From Puffinus mauretanicus (taxonomy: Eukaryota; Chordata; Aves; Procellariiformes; Procellariidae): a stretch of DNA of 64,000 bases. The notes beneath the pieces are model-generated. The model was not told the DNA's origin. It did no database searches and worked only from the letters and a program-made list of their open reading frames with translations. The stretch lies in the NCBI GenBank assembly GCA_023333565.1, contig JAJKFH010001908.1:1-64000 (forward strand). The letters run 5' to 3'. Shown here piece after piece: positions 45,770 through 57,152 of the stretch; position 1 is the first letter of the stretch; each line of letters starts with the position of its first letter. The translations under genes and the position numbers were made by a program.

Positions 45770-48571
45770 CTACACCATGTCCCTAAGGGCCGCATCTACA
45801 CGTCTTTTAAATACTTCTAGGGATGGTGACTCTACCACTTCCCTGGGTAGCCTGTTCCAAGGCCTGACCACTCTTTCAGTAAAGAAATTTCTCCTAATGT
45901 CCAATCTAAACCTCTGTTGGTGCAACTTGAGGCCATTTCCTCTCGTCCTATCGCTAGTTACTTGGCAGAAGAGACCAACACCCACCTCGCTACAACCTCC
46001 TTTCAGGTAGTTGTAGAGCGCGATGAGGTCTCCCCTCAGCCTCCTCTTCTCCAGACTAAACAACCCCAGGTCCCTCAGCTGCTCCTCATAAGACTTGTGC
46101 TCCAGGCCCTTCACCAGCTTTGTTGCCCTCCTCTGGACATGCTCCAGCACCTCAATGTCCTTCTTGTAGTGAGGGGCCCAGAACTGAACACAGGATTCAA
46201 GGTGCAGCCTCACCAGTGCCGAGTACAGGGGCACGATCACCTCCCTGCTCCTGCTGGCCACACTATTTCTGATACAGGCCAGGATGCTGTTGGCCTTCTT
46301 GGCCACCTGGGCACACTGCCGGCTCATGTTCAGCCGACTGTCAACCAGCACCCCCAGGTCCTTTTCCTCTGGGCAGCTTTCCAGCCACTCTTCCCCAAGC
46401 CTGTAGCCTTGCATGGGGTTGTTGTGGCCGAAGTGCAGGACCCGGCACTTGGCCTTGTTGAACCTCATACAGTTGGCCTCAGCCCATCGATCCAGCCTGT
46501 CCAGGTCCCTCTGCAGAGCCTTCCTACCCTCCAGCAGATCAACACTCCCGCCCAACTTGGTGTCATCTGCAAACTTACTGAGGGAGCACTCGATCCCCTC
46601 ATCCAGATCATTGATAAAGATATTGAACAGGACCGGCCCCAGTACTGAGCCCTGGGGAACACCACTCGTGACCGGCCGCCAACTGGATTTAACTCCGTTC
46701 ACCACAACTCTCTGGGCTCGGTCGTCCAGCCAGTTCTTTACCCAGCAAAGAGTGTACCTGTCTAGACCGTGAGCTGCCAGTTTCTCTAGGAGAATGCTGT
46801 GGGAGACAGTGTCAAAGGCTTTACTGAAGTCCAGGTAGACCACATCCACAGCCTTTCCCTCATCCACGAGGCGGGTCCCCTGCTCATAGAAGGAGATCAG
46901 GTTGGTCAAGCAGGACCTGCCTTCCATGAGCCCGTGCTGGCTGGGCCTGATCCCCTGGTTGTCCAGCACATGGCTTGTGAGCGCCCTCACAACGAACCGC
47001 TCCATGATCTTCCCCGGCACCGAGGTCCGGCTGACCGGCCTGTAGTTCCCCGGATCCTCCTTCCGGCCCTTCTTATAGATGGGCGTCACATTGGCGAGCC
47101 TCCAGTCGTCCGGGACTTCCCCACTTAACCAGGACTGCTGGTAAATGATGGAGAGTGGCTCGGCAAGCTCCTCCGCCAGCTCCCTCAGTACCCTCGGGTG
47201 GATTCCATCCGGCCCCATAGACTTGTGAACGTCCAGGTGGCGTACCAGGTCATTAACTTCATCCTCTTGGATTATGGGGGGTTTATCCTGCTCATCGCCC
47301 TTGTTTTCCAGCTCAGGGGGCTGAGTACCCTGAGGATAACTGCTCTGACTATTAAAGACTGAGGCAAAGAAGGTGCTGAGTACCTCAGCCTTATCCTCGT
47401 CCTTGGTGGCAACGTTCCCCCCCGCATCCGATAGAGGATGGAGATTCTCCTTGGCTCTCCTTTTGTCATTAATATACTTGTAAAAGCATTTTTTGTTGTC
47501 TCTCACGACAGTGGCCAGGTTGAGTTCTAGCTGGGCTTTTGCCTTTCTAATTTCCTCTCTGCATGACCTAACGAGATCCCTGTACTAGTCCTGAGTTGCC
47601 TGCCCCTGTTTCAAAGGTGATAAACTCTCCTTTTTTTTCCTGAGTCCCAGCCAGAGCTCCCCGTTCAGCCAGGCCGGGCGCCTTCCCCGCCCGTTCTTCT
47701 TGCGGCACATGGGGACAGCCCACTCCTGCGCCTTTAAGACTTCCTTCTTGAAGAACGTCCAGCCTTCCTGGACCCCTTTGCCCTTCAGAACTGTCTCCCA
47801 AGGGACCCTCTCGACCAGTGTCCTGAGCAGGCCAAAGTCCACCCTCCGGAAGTCCATGGTAGCGGTTTTGCTGACCCCCCTCTTTACTTCACCAAGTATT
47901 GAGTATTCTACCATTTCATGGTCGCTAAGCCCAAGCCGGCCTCCGACCACCACATCTCCCACCAGTCCTTCTCGGTTTGTGAACAGCAGGTCAAGCGAGG
48001 CACCTCCCCTAGTGGGCTCGCTTAACAGCTGCGTCAGGAAGTTATCTTCCACACACTCCAGGTACATCCTCGACTGTTTCCTCTCTGCCGTGTGGTATTT
48101 CCAGGAGACGTCCGGAAAGTTGAAGTCCCCCGCGAGAAGAAGGGCTAGCGACTGGGAGGCTTCTGCCAGCCTCTTGTAGAATATTTCGTCTGCCTCCTTG
48201 TCCTGGCTAGGTGGTCTATAACAGACTCCCAGCAGGATATCTGCCTTGTTAGCCTTCCCCCTCATCCTTACCCACAAGCACTCCACCTCATCATCACTAC
48301 CATTGAGCTCTAGACAGTCGAAGCACTCCCTAACATACAGGGCTACCCCATCACCTCTCCTTCCTCGCCTGTCCCTTCTGAAGAGCTTATAGCCATCCAT
48401 TGCAGCACTCCAGTCGTGAGACTCATCCCACCACGTTTCTGTGATGGCGACTAAGTCATAGCTACCCCGCTGCACAATGGCTTCCAGCTCCTCCTGTTTG
48501 CCGCCCATGCTGCATGCATTGGTATAGATGCACTTGAGCTGGGCTGCCGATTTCTCCCCCGACATTGGCAT
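45770..48571 (-). pseudogene. CR1 ORF2: endonuclease plus reverse transcriptase, one amber codon
   Basis: The start ATG is at 48569-48571. An APE-type endonuclease comes first: TNACSMGGKQEEL, ITETWWDE, GVCYRPPSQD, GDFNFPDVSW and LSDHEMVEY hold the expected N, E, D/N and SDH residues. It is followed by RT with [36 protein letters not shown] and the catalytic FADDTKLGG, and by the C-terminal domain ending DAALRDMV. A single TAG at 47585-47587 (after QD) interrupts an otherwise continuous frame of about 933 codons. Upstream and downstream parts are in the same phase (81 bases from the TAG to the GTG at 47506). In an intact copy the product nicks DNA and copies CR1 RNA at the target site. Confidence 0.92.
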
Positions 48572-48627
48572 GCGGTCCCTAGGCTCTTCTCTAGTGAGCT
48601 TGGTTTTAGCTCCTTCCCCCTTCGAAC

Positions 48628-49718
48628 CTAGTTTACAGCCCTCTCTATGAGCCCCGCCAACTCATACGCGAGAATCCTTTTCCCCCTGTGAGACAGCTGA
48701 ACTCCGTCCGTCGCCAGCAGGCCCGGTGCCATGTAAACCTCCCCGTGGTCAAAGAAGCCAAAATTCCACTGATGGCACCAGCCCCTAAGCCATGTGTTTA
48801 TCCAATGAGTTTTCCTGTTCCCTTCAGCATTCCTCCCCGCCACTGAAGGGATCGAGGAAAACACCACCTGTGCTCCCGATCCTCCCACCAGTCGCCCCAA
48901 TGCCCTGAAGTCCCTTTTGATTCCTTCGGGACTTCTCTCTGCAACCTCCTCACTGCCAGCCTGTATAACCAGTAGCGGGCAGTAATCGGAGGCCTGCACG
49001 AGACTAGGGAGCTTCCTAGTAATGTCCTTCACCCGGGCCCCAGGGAGGCAGCAGACTTCCCTGTGGGATGGGTCTGGCTGACAAATTGGGCCCTCCGTCC
49101 CCCTCAGAAGGGAATCACCAATGACAATTACCCTCCTTTTTTTCTTAGCGGAGGCAGTCGTAATGTGTGGGGCTGGCTGCCTCACCTCGGGCAACCCCCC
49201 GGATGGGCCTTCATCTGCGTCCTCGTTTGTCTGGCCCTCAAGTTCCAGAGCTCCATATCTGTTGTGTAGGGGCATCTGGGAAGGTTGAGGTAAGGGAGGC
49301 CGGGCGGGGGTTCGCCTGGCACCCCGAGCAGGGACCTGTGTCCATTCCCCCCGTCGCCTGGGTCTCCTCCTTCTGCCTGGCGGCAAGAGGGCAGGGGATC
49401 CTCCGCTTCTTGTGGATCCTCTATGTGCTGCCCCTGCCTCAGGGATGGTAGGATGTGGCTCCACCAATCTATCTCCCTCTCACATTCCCTGATACTCCTT
49501 AACCTCTCCACTTCTTCCTTCAGCTCTGCCACCAGGCTGAGCAGATCATGCACCTGGTCGCAGCGCACACAGGCGTCATCTCTGCTGCCCTCCTGCACAA
49601 GGGACAGCCTCAGGCACTCCCTGCAGCTGGAGACCTGGACAGATGTATGTTTGCGTAGGGGCTCCGTCTGGGTTGCCACGTTTCTCCTGGCGATGGCTTT
49701 CGGCCGAGTGGATACCAT
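48628..49718 (-). pseudogene. CR1 ORF1: zinc-finger, coiled-coil and esterase-like protein, frameshifted
   Basis: I place the start at ATG 49716-49718, which sits in a strong context (GCCATGG) and opens MVSTRPKAIARRN. The N-terminal part has cysteines in SSCREC and ACVRCDQ, followed by a heptad-like LVAELKEEVERLRSI, consistent with the zinc-binding and coiled-coil parts of CR1 ORF1. The C-terminal part is an SGNH-type esterase domain, with VIVIGDSLLRG (nucleophile Ser), a VIQAGSEEV block and DGVQLSHRGK (D-x-x-x-x-H). The two parts lie in different frames, and the switch occurs within about 49270-49440. The first frame runs on to a stop at 49182 and the second ends at 48628. It is normally an RNA-binding/chaperone partner of ORF2. 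One indel appears to be the only disabling lesion. Confidence 0.82.
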
Positions 49719-50118
49719 GGCCAGGTCCTCTTCTGGGAGGGCAACGACCACGAGTTGAGCTGGCCTCTGGAGCCTGGAGGGGGGCTGCGCCCTGCTCGCA
49801 CGCCCTGCCGGCCCGAACTGCCGCGCAAACTGCCGCGCCACGCCCCGGGTCGCCGCGCCCCGGGTCGCTCGCGCTCCCTGGGGGCTGTTCTTGTATCTGA
49901 GGGGGTTTGGCCGCCGTCCCTCCTGTCCCCGCCCACGCTGAGTCAGAGCTGCCGCTCGTCAGGAGCTCGCTCCTCCGGCTCGGGGGAGGGGGGCTGGGGC
50001 ACCCTCTGGCTCCCTGCGCTTTTGCCTTCGCGGTTTTTGCCGCGGTTTTGCCGCTTCAGGAAGGGTCCCCCGGCGCGATCCTCCGCTCCGGAGCCCTTCG
50101 CCTCGGTGGCTTCAAGTC
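49719..50118 (-). other. CR1 5' UTR / promoter region
   Basis: GC-rich with many CpGs (CGCGCCACGCCCCGGGTCGC, CGCGGTTTTTGCCGCGG), in contrast to the AT-rich flank from about 50118 on. By position it is the 5' UTR and internal promoter of the CR1. No core promoter motif was identified. Confidence 0.55.
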
Positions 50119-53100
50119 AGAAAGTCACATTCAGCAAGATGATGTTTAACAGTCGCCTTTGAGGTCTAGGAACAGCTCAATGACCCTTTTTCATCACTAC
50201 CGTCAATCCTCCTCAGATTGGTACTGACCCAAAGCCTATTAGCAACTTAAGTCCTTGTCAAGGCCAGGACTTTCAAGCCAAGGTCACATCACAAAGATGC
50301 CATGTAACTAGTGTTAATACTGGAAGCCTCACCAGACAAATGGCTGAAGGAATCTGGAGAGTGAGCTGCTTTCTTAACTCTAGTTGTTCTCTTAAAGTGC
50401 AGATGAAGTAAGTTATGCTGATTTCTTAACTATTCGGTAACTAAGCTGTTACTAGAACATGATCTTTCCATGAACTTTAGGTTCATTACTAAAATTGTGA
50501 AAATGATTTTATAAATACCACGTGATTCCACATAACAAAGGTTACACTTTTGAACATCTCTTCTGCCAGTACTTTTTCCACACTGAAAGTGCATTTATGG
50601 AAGTGCAGTTTAGCAGAATATATGAAATACAGATTTGACTAGGAGACCGATCGGATTAGGAGCTCAGCTGGATACTTTGTACAGCATATTTATGGTTATG
50701 GTGAAGCTAAACAGAGTGTCTAGTTAGGGACTGAGCGATTCCAAAATTTATTCCACTATCTGTAGTTTAAAGGTTCCCCGTCATGAATGACTTATCGTCC
50801 TGTGTAAGGTCAATTTCCTCAATAGTGAGGATGCCCGTGGGAAAACCATAATGTAGTGAGGTTATTTATAATGTTGACACAGTCATTTGTAACAGTAATC
50901 TCTCCTTATATAGTAATAGCAAAGATGCTGAGGATTCTACTGAAGTAAATGCACTGAAAATTTAGTAACAAGAACAAGGCCTAAAATCAAAGCTCAGTGA
51001 CTCTCTGAATAGAGCTGCTAATCTAATTTTTCACAGAATTAAAGGATATACAAACAGTCCAGTCAGTGGGTTTGCTGAATATTTATGACCACTTAATTTT
51101 AAATAATTTTTTATGTAGTAGAAAAAAAGTCCAAATCTTTTGGATATGATTCAACCACCTTTGGTTGAATCAATTTTTTTCCTCTCTAAATTGTTTCATT
51201 GTTAGACTAGTTAGGAGATGGACTATATTTCAAGTTGACCATGGATAGCACAGTTTAATCACAGTGATCTCATCAAGGAGAAGTACTCAACATCATTAAT
51301 CAGTTGGACCTTTTTCAGACATCAGTCCCTTCTCACTCTTCCAATGACTTCTATAGGAAGCTCTTGTTTAAAAATAGATACCATAATCTGTCCACCAAGG
51401 TGAGTATATCAAATTGTGTTAAATGTTCTGTATGGTCTTGGGAGAATAATAAACAGATTAGCCTTTAATGGATACTGGAAATTCCAAACAAAAACTCTCG
51501 TTAAGATCTAAACTTACTTGTATGGCCTGTGCTCTATTTATGTATTCATTTTATTTATTCAATGAAGGACATTACACAAAATTTACCAAAATTTTGGATC
51601 CAAAATTTCTCATTGGATAAAGTTGTTAGAAGGAAGACATGGAATCAAAGTGAGAAGGAAAACATGGAATCAAAATGAGAAGGCAGAGGGCTGGAAAATC
51701 TTAATACCTGCTAGCAGGATGCCTTGGAAGAGAAACACAGGTTGAATATAGGATTGTGGTTATTTGAAGAGCTTATAAATAAAACAGAGCTTCAATTATG
51801 TTGAAACTGAAAGTACAACAGATTTTTAGAGGACTAGAATGCCACAGGTGCTGGAATTCTGTACTGGTAGGCAGAAATATGTTTAGGAACAATAAAGAAG
51901 AAGTTAATATTAACTTGGTTTGGTAAATTCAATATTAAACCTTTACACTGAAGATTACAATGTACATCAAAATTTGCCTACAGATTTTATGGAAGAAAAG
52001 AGTATGATGTATATTAACAGAATCTAGATTATTTTTGTGTTAAACATTCAATATAAAATAACAGAAATTAAAGAAACCGCATCTATGTACATGTGTGTAT
52101 ATATATATATATGTAAGGATATATGTATATACACATGTATATACATCATGACTAAAAAGTCTTGCATTGTAGACAACAATTGCAAATGAGAGCAAAACTT
52201 TGTAGCCACCAAAAATCATAAGCCAAGATAAACCTTTTGTGGGAACATCTGATTCATGGTGGATTCTTCAAATGTGGTACTACCTGTTGTCAAGGGACCT
52301 GTTTTGTAGTTTCCCCAGACATATTTCTCAATAACATATTTTTCTTCCTTAAAGGACTCAGTCATATTATTCTTTCTCTATTCTTATTCAAAGAGAATGA
52401 TGCAAGAATGTCCAATTTTTTTCTTGACAGAGTTTTGCCCAGCAAGAATACTTCACATTAAAATGATGAGCCAACAAAATCACAGTTTAATTGCATTGCT
52501 CCCTGGCAGCTGTTATACTACCATCAATGTATGGATTGATCCAGCAGGGATTTAATTAAGATATAGGTTAGTGGTGGTATCTGTCTAATAACTCCTTCAG
52601 AGCCTATGTAATGTAACTGTATATGTATGTCTGAAAAATTTCTTTGAAATCAAATTACTAAAAAAATGAAAAATGTCTATTCAAAATTAATATGTGGTAG
52701 ATGTTGTTCACTGTTCTGTGACCTGTAAAGTTTGTGAAAACAAAGCACAAATGTAGCCCTTTTACTTCTATATATAAATATTTTATATAGGCACTCCATT
52801 TAGTCTTGTTAAAACTCCAATTTGAAGTCTTCAAGTTTGATCTAGAGAAGACGACATTGTTGAGGAAACAAAGGAAAAAATTAAATGATTCCTTCCCTCT
52901 GCCCTCCATGTCCTAAAACCCATGACTTTATGACTGTTCTGAAGAAAACAAGCAAAAAAATACTTCACAAGTTTCCATTGTTTATTTCTTCTATTTCCCA
53001 CAAATATTTGGGCTAACAACTTGCAGATTATGTATTGTTCCAGTGCAACTGGATCTTTGAAAATCAGAGCCTGAAATGGAATTTGTTTCAGTCTTTTATA

Positions 53101-54076
53101 TGCAGTTGTGGGAAAATATAAAAGTAGTGGTTTTTACAGTTATGCAGTTGAGAGGGATGAGGCACTTGAAGTCTACTGGAGACAAGATGACCCATTCTCT
53201 CATTTTTTAATTTGTTTTTAGAAATAGGTATTTCTTATATTTTAGAAAAATAAAATCATGGGTAACAGTAATTGAAAATGGCCCAAATTAAAACTATAGG
53301 CTTTGAGGCTACACTTCAATCCTTTTCTCTAAGACTTTTATATGACAAAAAACTCAGTTATTTGAGACATTTCACTTCTGCACTCTCATACTTCCCTCTC
53401 CTCTCACTTTAAACTGTAACACCAGTGCCAGAAACCCAGCTAAGATTAAATAAAGCTTGATTTCACTCACTTGCCTCTCCTCAGTGCTGTCTACAAAATG
53501 GATTTAGATGAATGAATCTAACCAGAAGAGGAAGATATTGATTAATAAGAAATTGGCATAAATGCATTCATTACTTAGCTTGCTTGGATGGAAACCATTA
53601 TGTTCATCAAAGGGATAACCAAAATACAAAAGCACATCTTTAAATTATTTTCTCGAAAATATACTTTCTTAAAATTATACTTTCCATTCCTTAGCTTTTA
53701 ATCCAGCAATATTTCAGTTGGCTAACTGTGGCCTACGCTACATTCTGCCTCTGCTTGCACCTGACAAAATGCTCCTGACCACAATGAAGTTACATTTGCC
53801 TTGGATTAAATTTAAGATGAAACTCCCACTTTGCTTAACAATTGAGCATATCCAATTGTATAGACTCCCTAGTCCTTGTCTTTTTTGGTAGCTCTTCCAG
53901 TAGCAGAAGATAGAAGTTAATCAAACCTTTTGAATTATACATAGTAAGGGAATTTAACTGAAGCACCACATTTGTCACAGCTTCTAAATTCCTCAGCATA
54001 AAGAAATGCCCATTACTCTCATATCCAACTTACACAATGGGCAACACATGATTGTTGGCCTAAGGCAGCCCTAACC
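50119..54076. other. AT-rich stretch without recognisable genes
   Basis: No gene or transposon signature recognised. A TA/TG microsatellite-like tract lies at about 52085-52146 (TATATATATATATGTAAGG). All frames are below 85 codons without domains. Confidence 0.6.
52085..52146. repeat. TA/TG microsatellite-like tract
   Basis: GTGTGTATATATATATATAT followed by interrupted TATGTATATACACATG repeats. Confidence 0.6.
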
Positions 54077-54081
54077 ACCAT

Positions 54082-54423
54082 TGTCTTGGTTTCGGCTGGG
54101 ATAGAGTTAAAATTTCTTCCTAGTGCTGAGTTTTGGATTTAGTATGAGAAGAATGTTGATAACACACTGATGTTTTCTGTTGTTGCTAAGTATCTTGTCA
54201 AGGACAACTACCCTCCAGGAAGCTACCAAGCTACTACCCTCCCAAGACTGGGAGGAGGGAACACAGCCAGGACAGCTAGCCCAGCTGGCCAACGGGGTAT
54301 TCCATACCATGTGACGTCATGCTCAGTATACGAATGGTAGGCGTGATCCAGGAAGTACCGATCGCTACTTGGTTGTCGGTCAGCACGGATGGTGAGCATT
54401 GTGCATCACTCATTTTGTATATA

Positions 54424-54459
<36 letters not shown>

Positions 54460-54613
54460 TTCTCTTTTCTGTTCTATTAAACTATCTTTATCTCAACCCA
54501 TGAGTTTGTTTCCTCACTCTTACCCTTCCGATTTTCTCCCCGCCCCGCTGAGACGGGGGGAGTGAGTAAGCGGCTGCATGGTATTTGACTGCCTGCCAGG
54601 TTAAACCACGACA
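54082..54613 (+). repeat. ERV3 first LTR
   Basis: 532 bp, TGTCTTGGTTTCGGCTGGGA to GTTAAACCACGACA. It has the CRE palindrome TGACGTCA at 54312-54319, an ATT microsatellite (about 54424-54460) and ATTAAA at 54476-54481. The TATA box is not obvious. Confidence 0.95.
54424..54460 (+). repeat. ATT microsatellite inside the ERV3 LTR
   Basis: About ten ATT units. The second LTR has the same number (about 60600-60636), while solo LTR 2 and ERV1/ERV2 have shorter, interrupted versions. Confidence 0.85.
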
Positions 54614-54621
54614 GTTCTTTT

Positions 54622-54639
54622 TGGCGCCCAACATGGGGC
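54622..54639 (+). other. ERV3 primer-binding site, tRNA-Lys1,2 type
   Basis: TGGCGCCCAACATGGGGC, one mismatch (A for G) from the site in ERV1/ERV2, after an 8-nt spacer GTTCTTTT from the LTR end. Confidence 0.82.
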
Positions 54640-54765
54640 ACGAAGGGTTGAGATAATGATAGATCTGACCAAAGTGTGTTAAGGCAAAATTGTTATAAGC
54701 ATTCATTATATTGATTGGTCACAATGTTGATTTATTGGCTTTCAAAGTTGTGGGGATAGTTCTCA

Positions 54766-56648
54766 ATGTTGCAATATGTAATACCTTGCTTGCAGTATAT
54801 GTTCCCGGTTGTGCTGTTTATTGCTATTCAGAACTGGGCCAAGATTATAATTCTGCTGCCGTTTTATGATGTGATAAAATCGTTGGTTATAAGTCTAATC
54901 TGTTACCTGTACTCAGTACTGCCGTCACCTCTGTACCTCGGGAACCACGCCTTAGAAACTATTAGTAATTACACTTTTTTCCCCTCGGACAATGAATCTA
55001 AGGGGGAGACAGGATGGGACATTTTGTCTGACTTGTTCATCTTCCCTTCCATAACTTCAGAAAGTCCTTTTTCTTCTATCCTCTTCATAAATACGTCCAC
55101 AATATTCCCTGAGAATTTCGAATATCCCTGGGATGTTCAAACAAGCATGATCATATTGCTATGTCTCCTGAATGTGGTTCAGGTCTTGTTTAGGGTTAAA
55201 CAACTATTTAGGAATATTGTCCAGAGATCAACCCCGGCAACAGTCACCGCAGCTACTCCAACCCCTGTGACAGGCACTGTGGCTACTCAAACCCCGGCAA
55301 CAGTCACCACAGTTACTCCAACCGCTGCAACAGGCACTGTGGCTACTCAAACCCCAACAACAGACACTGCTGGTACTCCAAGCCCCGTCACAGGCACTGC
55401 AGTCACTCAAACCCCGGCAACAGTCACTACAGTTACTCCAACCCCCGTGACAAGCACTGCAGCTACCCAAACCCCAGCAACAGGCACTACAGCTGAACCA
55501 GAGGACCAAGCCTTGCTGGTATCCGTTGCCCCTGTACAGAAGAAGAAATCTTTGAAGCAGAAGTCAGGTCGTTTAGAAAAGGATGATGGAAAACCAGGGC
55601 CATCATGAGGAGGGGAGAAGGAAGAGGAAGAACTCATAAACGAGACGGAAACCACCCAATCCCTATCCATGAGTGAGTTGTGAGATATGCAGAAAGATTT
55701 CAGCCGTCGTCCAGGCGAGCATATTGTTACCTGGCTGCTCCAGTGCTGGGATAATGGGGCCAGTAGCCTGGAATTAGAGGGGAAGGAAGCCAAACACCTG
55801 GGATCCCTTGCTAGGGAAGCAGGTATTGACAAAGCAATGGGAAAAGGGACACAGGTCCTCAGCCTCTGGAGGCGACTGCTGTCAGGCGTGAAGGAAAGGT
55901 ATCCCTTCAAGGAAGATGTTATATATCGCCTAGGCAAGTGGACCACTATGGTGAGAGGTATCCAGTACCTGAGAGAATTAGGTGTGCTAGAGGTGGTTTA
56001 TAGTGACCTGGACAACAACCAAATGCCCAAAGATCCAGATGAAGTCCAGTGCATGCGACCCATGTGGCGGAAGTTGGTATGGAGCGCACCAACGTCGTAT
56101 GCCTGTTTGTTGGCAACATTTTCCTGGGCAGAGGAAGAAGCACCAACGGTGGATGTCGTGGTTAGCAGACTTCGGGATTTCGAAGAAACTGTCTCCTCCT
56201 CCCTTGTCTCGGCTGTGGAGAAACTGTCCCGGAAGGTCCAAGCAACTCGAAGAGGGTATATCCTATTCTCCACCTGTACGGACCAGTATCTCAGCCATTA
56301 GGAGTCAGCGTTCTTCTGCTCAAGAGAGAGGATACAGAAAGTACACACCGCGGGGCACCCTGTGGTTTTACCTGCGTGACCACGGAGAGGACATGAGGCA
56401 GTGGGATGGAAAACCTACCTTGACCCTACAGGCACGGGTACGTGAGTTGCAAGGAAAAAAAATCACACAAGGGGGTTCTCCCAGGAAAATGCTGCTCCAG
56501 TTGTCAGGAAAAACCTGTCTCACAACGGTCCAGTTTCCAGTGAACAGTTCCCCAGACAGAGTAGAAGGGCTGATCTTTGTATTGTAATGAAGAAATTTTT
56601 GACTCACATTCGCAAGAAGCGAGAAACAGATATTATGACCAGGACTAG
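54766..56648 (+). pseudogene. gag: ERV3 unit 1 gag, broken by two stops and two frameshifts
   Basis: It starts at ATG 54766 and ends at TAG 56646-56648. The N-terminus is hydrophobic (MFPVVLFIAI, IIILLPFY, LVISLICYLYSVL) although its sequence differs widely from ERV1/ERV2. NYT, the FPENFEYPWDVQTSM stretch and the second membrane segment (IILLCLLNVVQVLF) are kept. Thr/Pro repeats follow. Two CGA-to-TGA changes (55606-55608 and 55681-55683) interrupt the linker, a 1-nt insertion near 56240 and a 1-nt loss near 56487 shift the frame after the capsid-like region. No zinc knuckle. In the same position as other gag genes, with the UAG and downstream hairpin still present. Confidence 0.87.
55231..55491 (+). 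repeat. In-frame ~30-bp tandem repeats in ERV3 unit 1 gag
   Basis: Imperfect units such as ACAGGCACTGTGGCTACTCA, each about 30 bp and coding ten Thr/Pro-rich residues. The second unit's copy (61407-61667) differs by four clustered bases near 61621-61632. Confidence 0.82.
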
Positions 56649-56723
56649 AGGGGCCCTGCCTCCGGCCAGTTGGAGGAAAGGGAAAACTGGGTTTACTGGA
56701 CTGTGTGGAATCGATGGCCTGGC
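56646..56723 (+). promoter_or_regulatory. Candidate UAG readthrough signal at the gag-pro junction (ERV3)
   Basis: TAG 56646-56648, a 10-nt spacer, the stem CCTCC/GGAGG (56659-56663 with 56672-56676), the loop GGCCAGTT and the distal CCTGGC at 56718-56723. The loop change G to T leaves five distal pairs (GCCAG/CTGGC). An alternative CCAGTT/AACTGG pairing also exists in this copy. Confidence 0.45.
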
Positions 56724-57152
56724 ACATCAGACCCACAGGAGTATAAGGCTTTAGTACACACTGGTGCACAGTGTACCCTGATGCCATCAAACTATAAAGG
56801 GGCAGAACCCATTTGTATTTCTGGAGTGACAGGGGGATCCCAAGAGTTAACTGTATTGGAGGCCAAAGTGAGCCTAACCAGGAATGAGTGGCAGAAGCAC
56901 CCCATTGGGACTGGCCCAGAGGCTCCGTGCATCCTTGGCATAGACTACCTCAGGAGAGGGTATTTCAAGGACCCAAAAGGGTATTGGTGGGCTTTTGGTA
57001 TAGCTGCCTTGGAGACAAAGGAAATTAAACAACTCTCTACCTTGCCCAGTCTCTCGGAGGACCCTTCTGTTGTGGGGTTGAAAAACAACAGGTACCAATT
57101 GCTACCACAACAGTGCACCGGCGGCAATACTGCACCAACCGAGACTCCCTGA
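56649..57152 (+). pseudogene. pro: ERV3 unit 1 protease, catalytic Asp lost
   Basis: It follows the gag UAG in frame. The retropepsin site reads ALVHTGAQ: codon 56757-56759 is CAC where ERV1/ERV2 have an Asp codon, so the catalytic aspartate is replaced. The C-terminal block CILGIDYLRRG is kept. Near 57080 ten bases are missing relative to ERV2 (between two GGGTTG copies), shifting the frame so that the last 20 or so codons to 57152 are spurious. Confidence 0.87.

Larger units (their letters stand above)
45685..50118 (-). mobile_element. Near full-length CR1 LINE
   Basis: About 4.4 kb on the minus strand, with a GC- and CpG-rich 5' region (49719-50118), ORF1, ORF2 and a short 3' UTR ending in the ATTCTATGATT-type tail (plus-sense AGAATCATAGAATCATAG at 45685). 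Most CR1 copies are strongly 5' truncated, so a copy with this much 5' sequence is uncommon. ORF1 is split by one frameshift and ORF2 by one amber codon. No target duplication was identified. The 5' boundary is placed where GC-rich sequence ends, near 50118. Confidence 0.93.
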
